64,000 nt of DNA from Saccharibacillus deserti (GTDB lineage: Bacteria; Bacillota; Bacilli; Paenibacillales; Paenibacillaceae). Shown in pieces: positions 62,701 to 64,000 of the stretch. Within the stretch, counting starts at the first letter, position 1. Each line of letters starts with the position of its first letter. The notes below the pieces were generated by a model. That model was not told where the DNA came from and ran no database searches. It saw nothing but the letters and a program-made list of their open reading frames with translations. The position numbers were made by a program, and so were the translations under genes. The stretch is from NCBI RefSeq assembly GCF_013618475.1, contig NZ_JABJVN010000001.1:248001-312000 (forward strand). Direction: 5' to 3'.

Positions 62701-64000
62701 ATGGCGGGAGTAAAAAGACAAACGGCTTGGGTAATCCTGGTCTTGTTTCTGACGACAGCGGTGTTGGCCGGATGCACGCGTTCCGGTTCGCAGCTCGGCG
62801 AAACGGATTCCGGATCGGACAAGGACGGCGGCGGAGAACGGATTACGCTGCGCCTGACCGCATGGGGGGCGCCCGACGAAGTGGAGCCCTACAAGATCGC
62901 AATCAAGAAATTCGAGAGCGAACATCCGAATATCAAAGTGCAGCTGCAGCATATCGCGGCGGATTACGACACCAAGCTGACGACGATGGTGGCCGGCAAC
63001 GACGTGCCCGACGTAGCGATGATGGAATCGGGCAGTATCGCTTATCCGCTGGCCGAGCAGGGCAAGTTCTACAATCTGCAGGACTTTCTGACCGACGATC
63101 CGGATCTCAACGCCGAGAGCCTGGTGCCGAATATTACCTATTCGCTGGAAGAAGGCAATATTATCGGCATCGCGCCCGGTCCGGAAACGTTCGGCTTATT
63201 CTACAACGAAGATGCGTTCAAGGAAGCGGGCGTAGAGCCGCCGCCGTCGGATGCGAAAGACGCATGGACCTGGGACGAATTCGTGGAGGTCGCCAAGAAG
63301 CTGACGCTGGACAATCAGGGGCGCAATGCGGCGGACCCGAATTTCGATCCCAAGAATATCAAACAGTACGGCGTCAATCTGGCGTCCTGGTGGGCCAGCT
63401 ACAGCAACTTCGTCTATTCCAACGGCGGAGACTTCATTTCCGAAGACGGCAAGACTTTCGCGCTGAACCAGCCTGAAGCGGTGGAAGCGCTGCAGAATCT
63501 GGCGGATCTGGTCAACGTGCACCATGTCGCGCCTTCGCCGGTCCAGTCGAAGAATATTCCCGCAACCCACGTGGCCCTGCAAACGAAAAAGGTTGCCATG
63601 GCGATCGAAGGACAGTGGGTCAGCTCCTCGCTGGCCAAGTCCAATTTCAACTTTAATGTGGGTGTGCTGCCGGTCATGAAAAAGCCGGTCACCACGGTCG
63701 TCTGCGCCATGTTCTCCATGTTCAAATCCACGGAGCATCCGGAAGAATCGTGGGAACTGATGAAGGCGCTGATCGATCCGGAGTCGTCGATCGACATGCT
63801 GACGGCGGGCACCTGGATGCCGGCAGAGCGGGACTGGTATACCGACCAGGCGCTGCTCGACCGCTGGACCAAAGACCAGGCGGCACGTCCGTCCGGTTAC
63901 CAGGGAGCCGTCATCGACATGCTGCTGGAAAACAGCCATCCGACGCCGACGGGCTACGTCAAGAACTTCAACAAGATCATGGACGTCGTCACGCCGGCGC
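62701..64000 (+). CDS. Sugar ABC transporter substrate-binding lipoprotein, C-terminus outside the window
   Basis: Reading frame open from ATG 62701 to the window end (433 codons). Signal peptide with lipobox VLAGC, linker, then a family 1 sugar-binding fold: ITLRLTAWGAPDEVEPYKIA, NDVPDVAMMESGSIAYPLAE, LFYNEDAFKEAGVEPPPSD, DAWTWDEFVEVAKKL and KVAMAIEGQWVSSSLAKSNF. About 430 residues is normal for the family, so the stop should be near. Controlled by box B and a cre site. Permeases probably follow beyond the window. Confidence 0.92.
   Translation, partial: MAGVKRQTAWVILVLFLTTAVLAGCTRSGSQLGETDSGSDKDGGGERITLRLTAWGAPDEVEPYKIAIKKFESEHPNIKVQLQHIAADYDTKLTTMVAGNDVPDVAMMESGSIAYPLAEQGKFYNLQDFLTDDPDLNAESLVPNITYSLEEGNIIGIAPGPETFGLFYNEDAFKEAGVEPPPSDAKDAWTWDEFVEVAKKLTLDNQGRNAADPNFDPKNIKQYGVNLASWWASYSNFVYSNGGDFISEDGKTFALNQPEAVEALQNLADLVNVHHVAPSPVQSKNIPATHVALQTKKVAMAIEGQWVSSSLAKSNFNFNVGVLPVMKKPVTTVVCAMFSMFKSTEHPEESWELMKALIDPESSIDMLTAGTWMPAERDWYTDQALLDRWTKDQAARPSGYQGAVIDMLLENSHPTPTGYVKNFNKIMDVVTPA

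Overview
This window is a stretch of chromosome from a GC-moderate (about 55% by eye) Gram-positive bacterium of the Bacillales, most likely the Paenibacillaceae. Saccharibacillus or a close relative is my guess; the family is inferred from gene order, strong AGGAGG ribosome-binding sites, T-box and PyrR leaders, and abundant AraC/YesN-type regulators. I see no rRNA, CRISPR array, insertion sequence or prophage.

Region 1 (1-16.2 kb) is the division and cell-wall cluster: mraY (partial), murD, murG, divIB, ftsA, ftsZ, then pgeF, ylmE, sepF, ylmG, ylmH, divIVA, a T-box leader with an IleRS of the eukaryote-like type 2 class, lspA and rluD. It looks like the Bacillus cluster with every sporulation gene removed: spoVE between murD and murG, and spoIIGA-sigE-sigG after ftsZ, are absent. 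Several stacked hairpins and a terminator occupy the place after ftsZ.

Region 2 (16.2-29.6 kb) holds dapL and a convergent chemoreceptor, then the pyrimidine operon pyrR-pyrB-pyrC-carA-carB-pyrF-pyrE behind a sigma-A promoter and a PyrR attenuator. pyrP, pyrK and pyrD are not in it. Two related, covarying, about 145-nt structured elements precede dapL and carA.

Region 3 (29.7-47.1 kb) is accessory: an orphan solute-binding lipoprotein, tRNA-fMet and tRNA-Ile2, a diguanylate cyclase gene broken by an internal deletion, a serine hydrolase, an AraC regulator divergent from a GH88 hydrolase, and a DUF2264 gene also broken by an internal deletion. A quinone-stress pair follows (a ring-cleaving dioxygenase with an MhqR-like operator, and azoR), then NucA-type nuclease, small membrane proteins missed by length cut-offs, a KimA-like potassium importer, SH3 and WYL-like small proteins, a probable small RNA, a chemoreceptor with a sigma-D promoter, and tRNA-Leu.

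Region 4 (47.1-64 kb) is a plant-polysaccharide (pectin-like) utilisation locus. It contains a GH105 unsaturated uronyl hydrolase, a membrane AraC regulator, a solute-binding protein with two LplB/YtcP-type permeases, a TIM-barrel isomerase, an unknown 598-residue protein lacking a normal start codon, a Gfo/Idh/MocA oxidoreductase, a YesN/YesM two-component pair and the start of a second solute-binding protein. A 16-bp box sits at identical spacing before the -10 of the two-component operon and of that second binding-protein gene, which suggests direct control of both by the response regulator. CcpA-type cre sites lie at three promoters of the locus.
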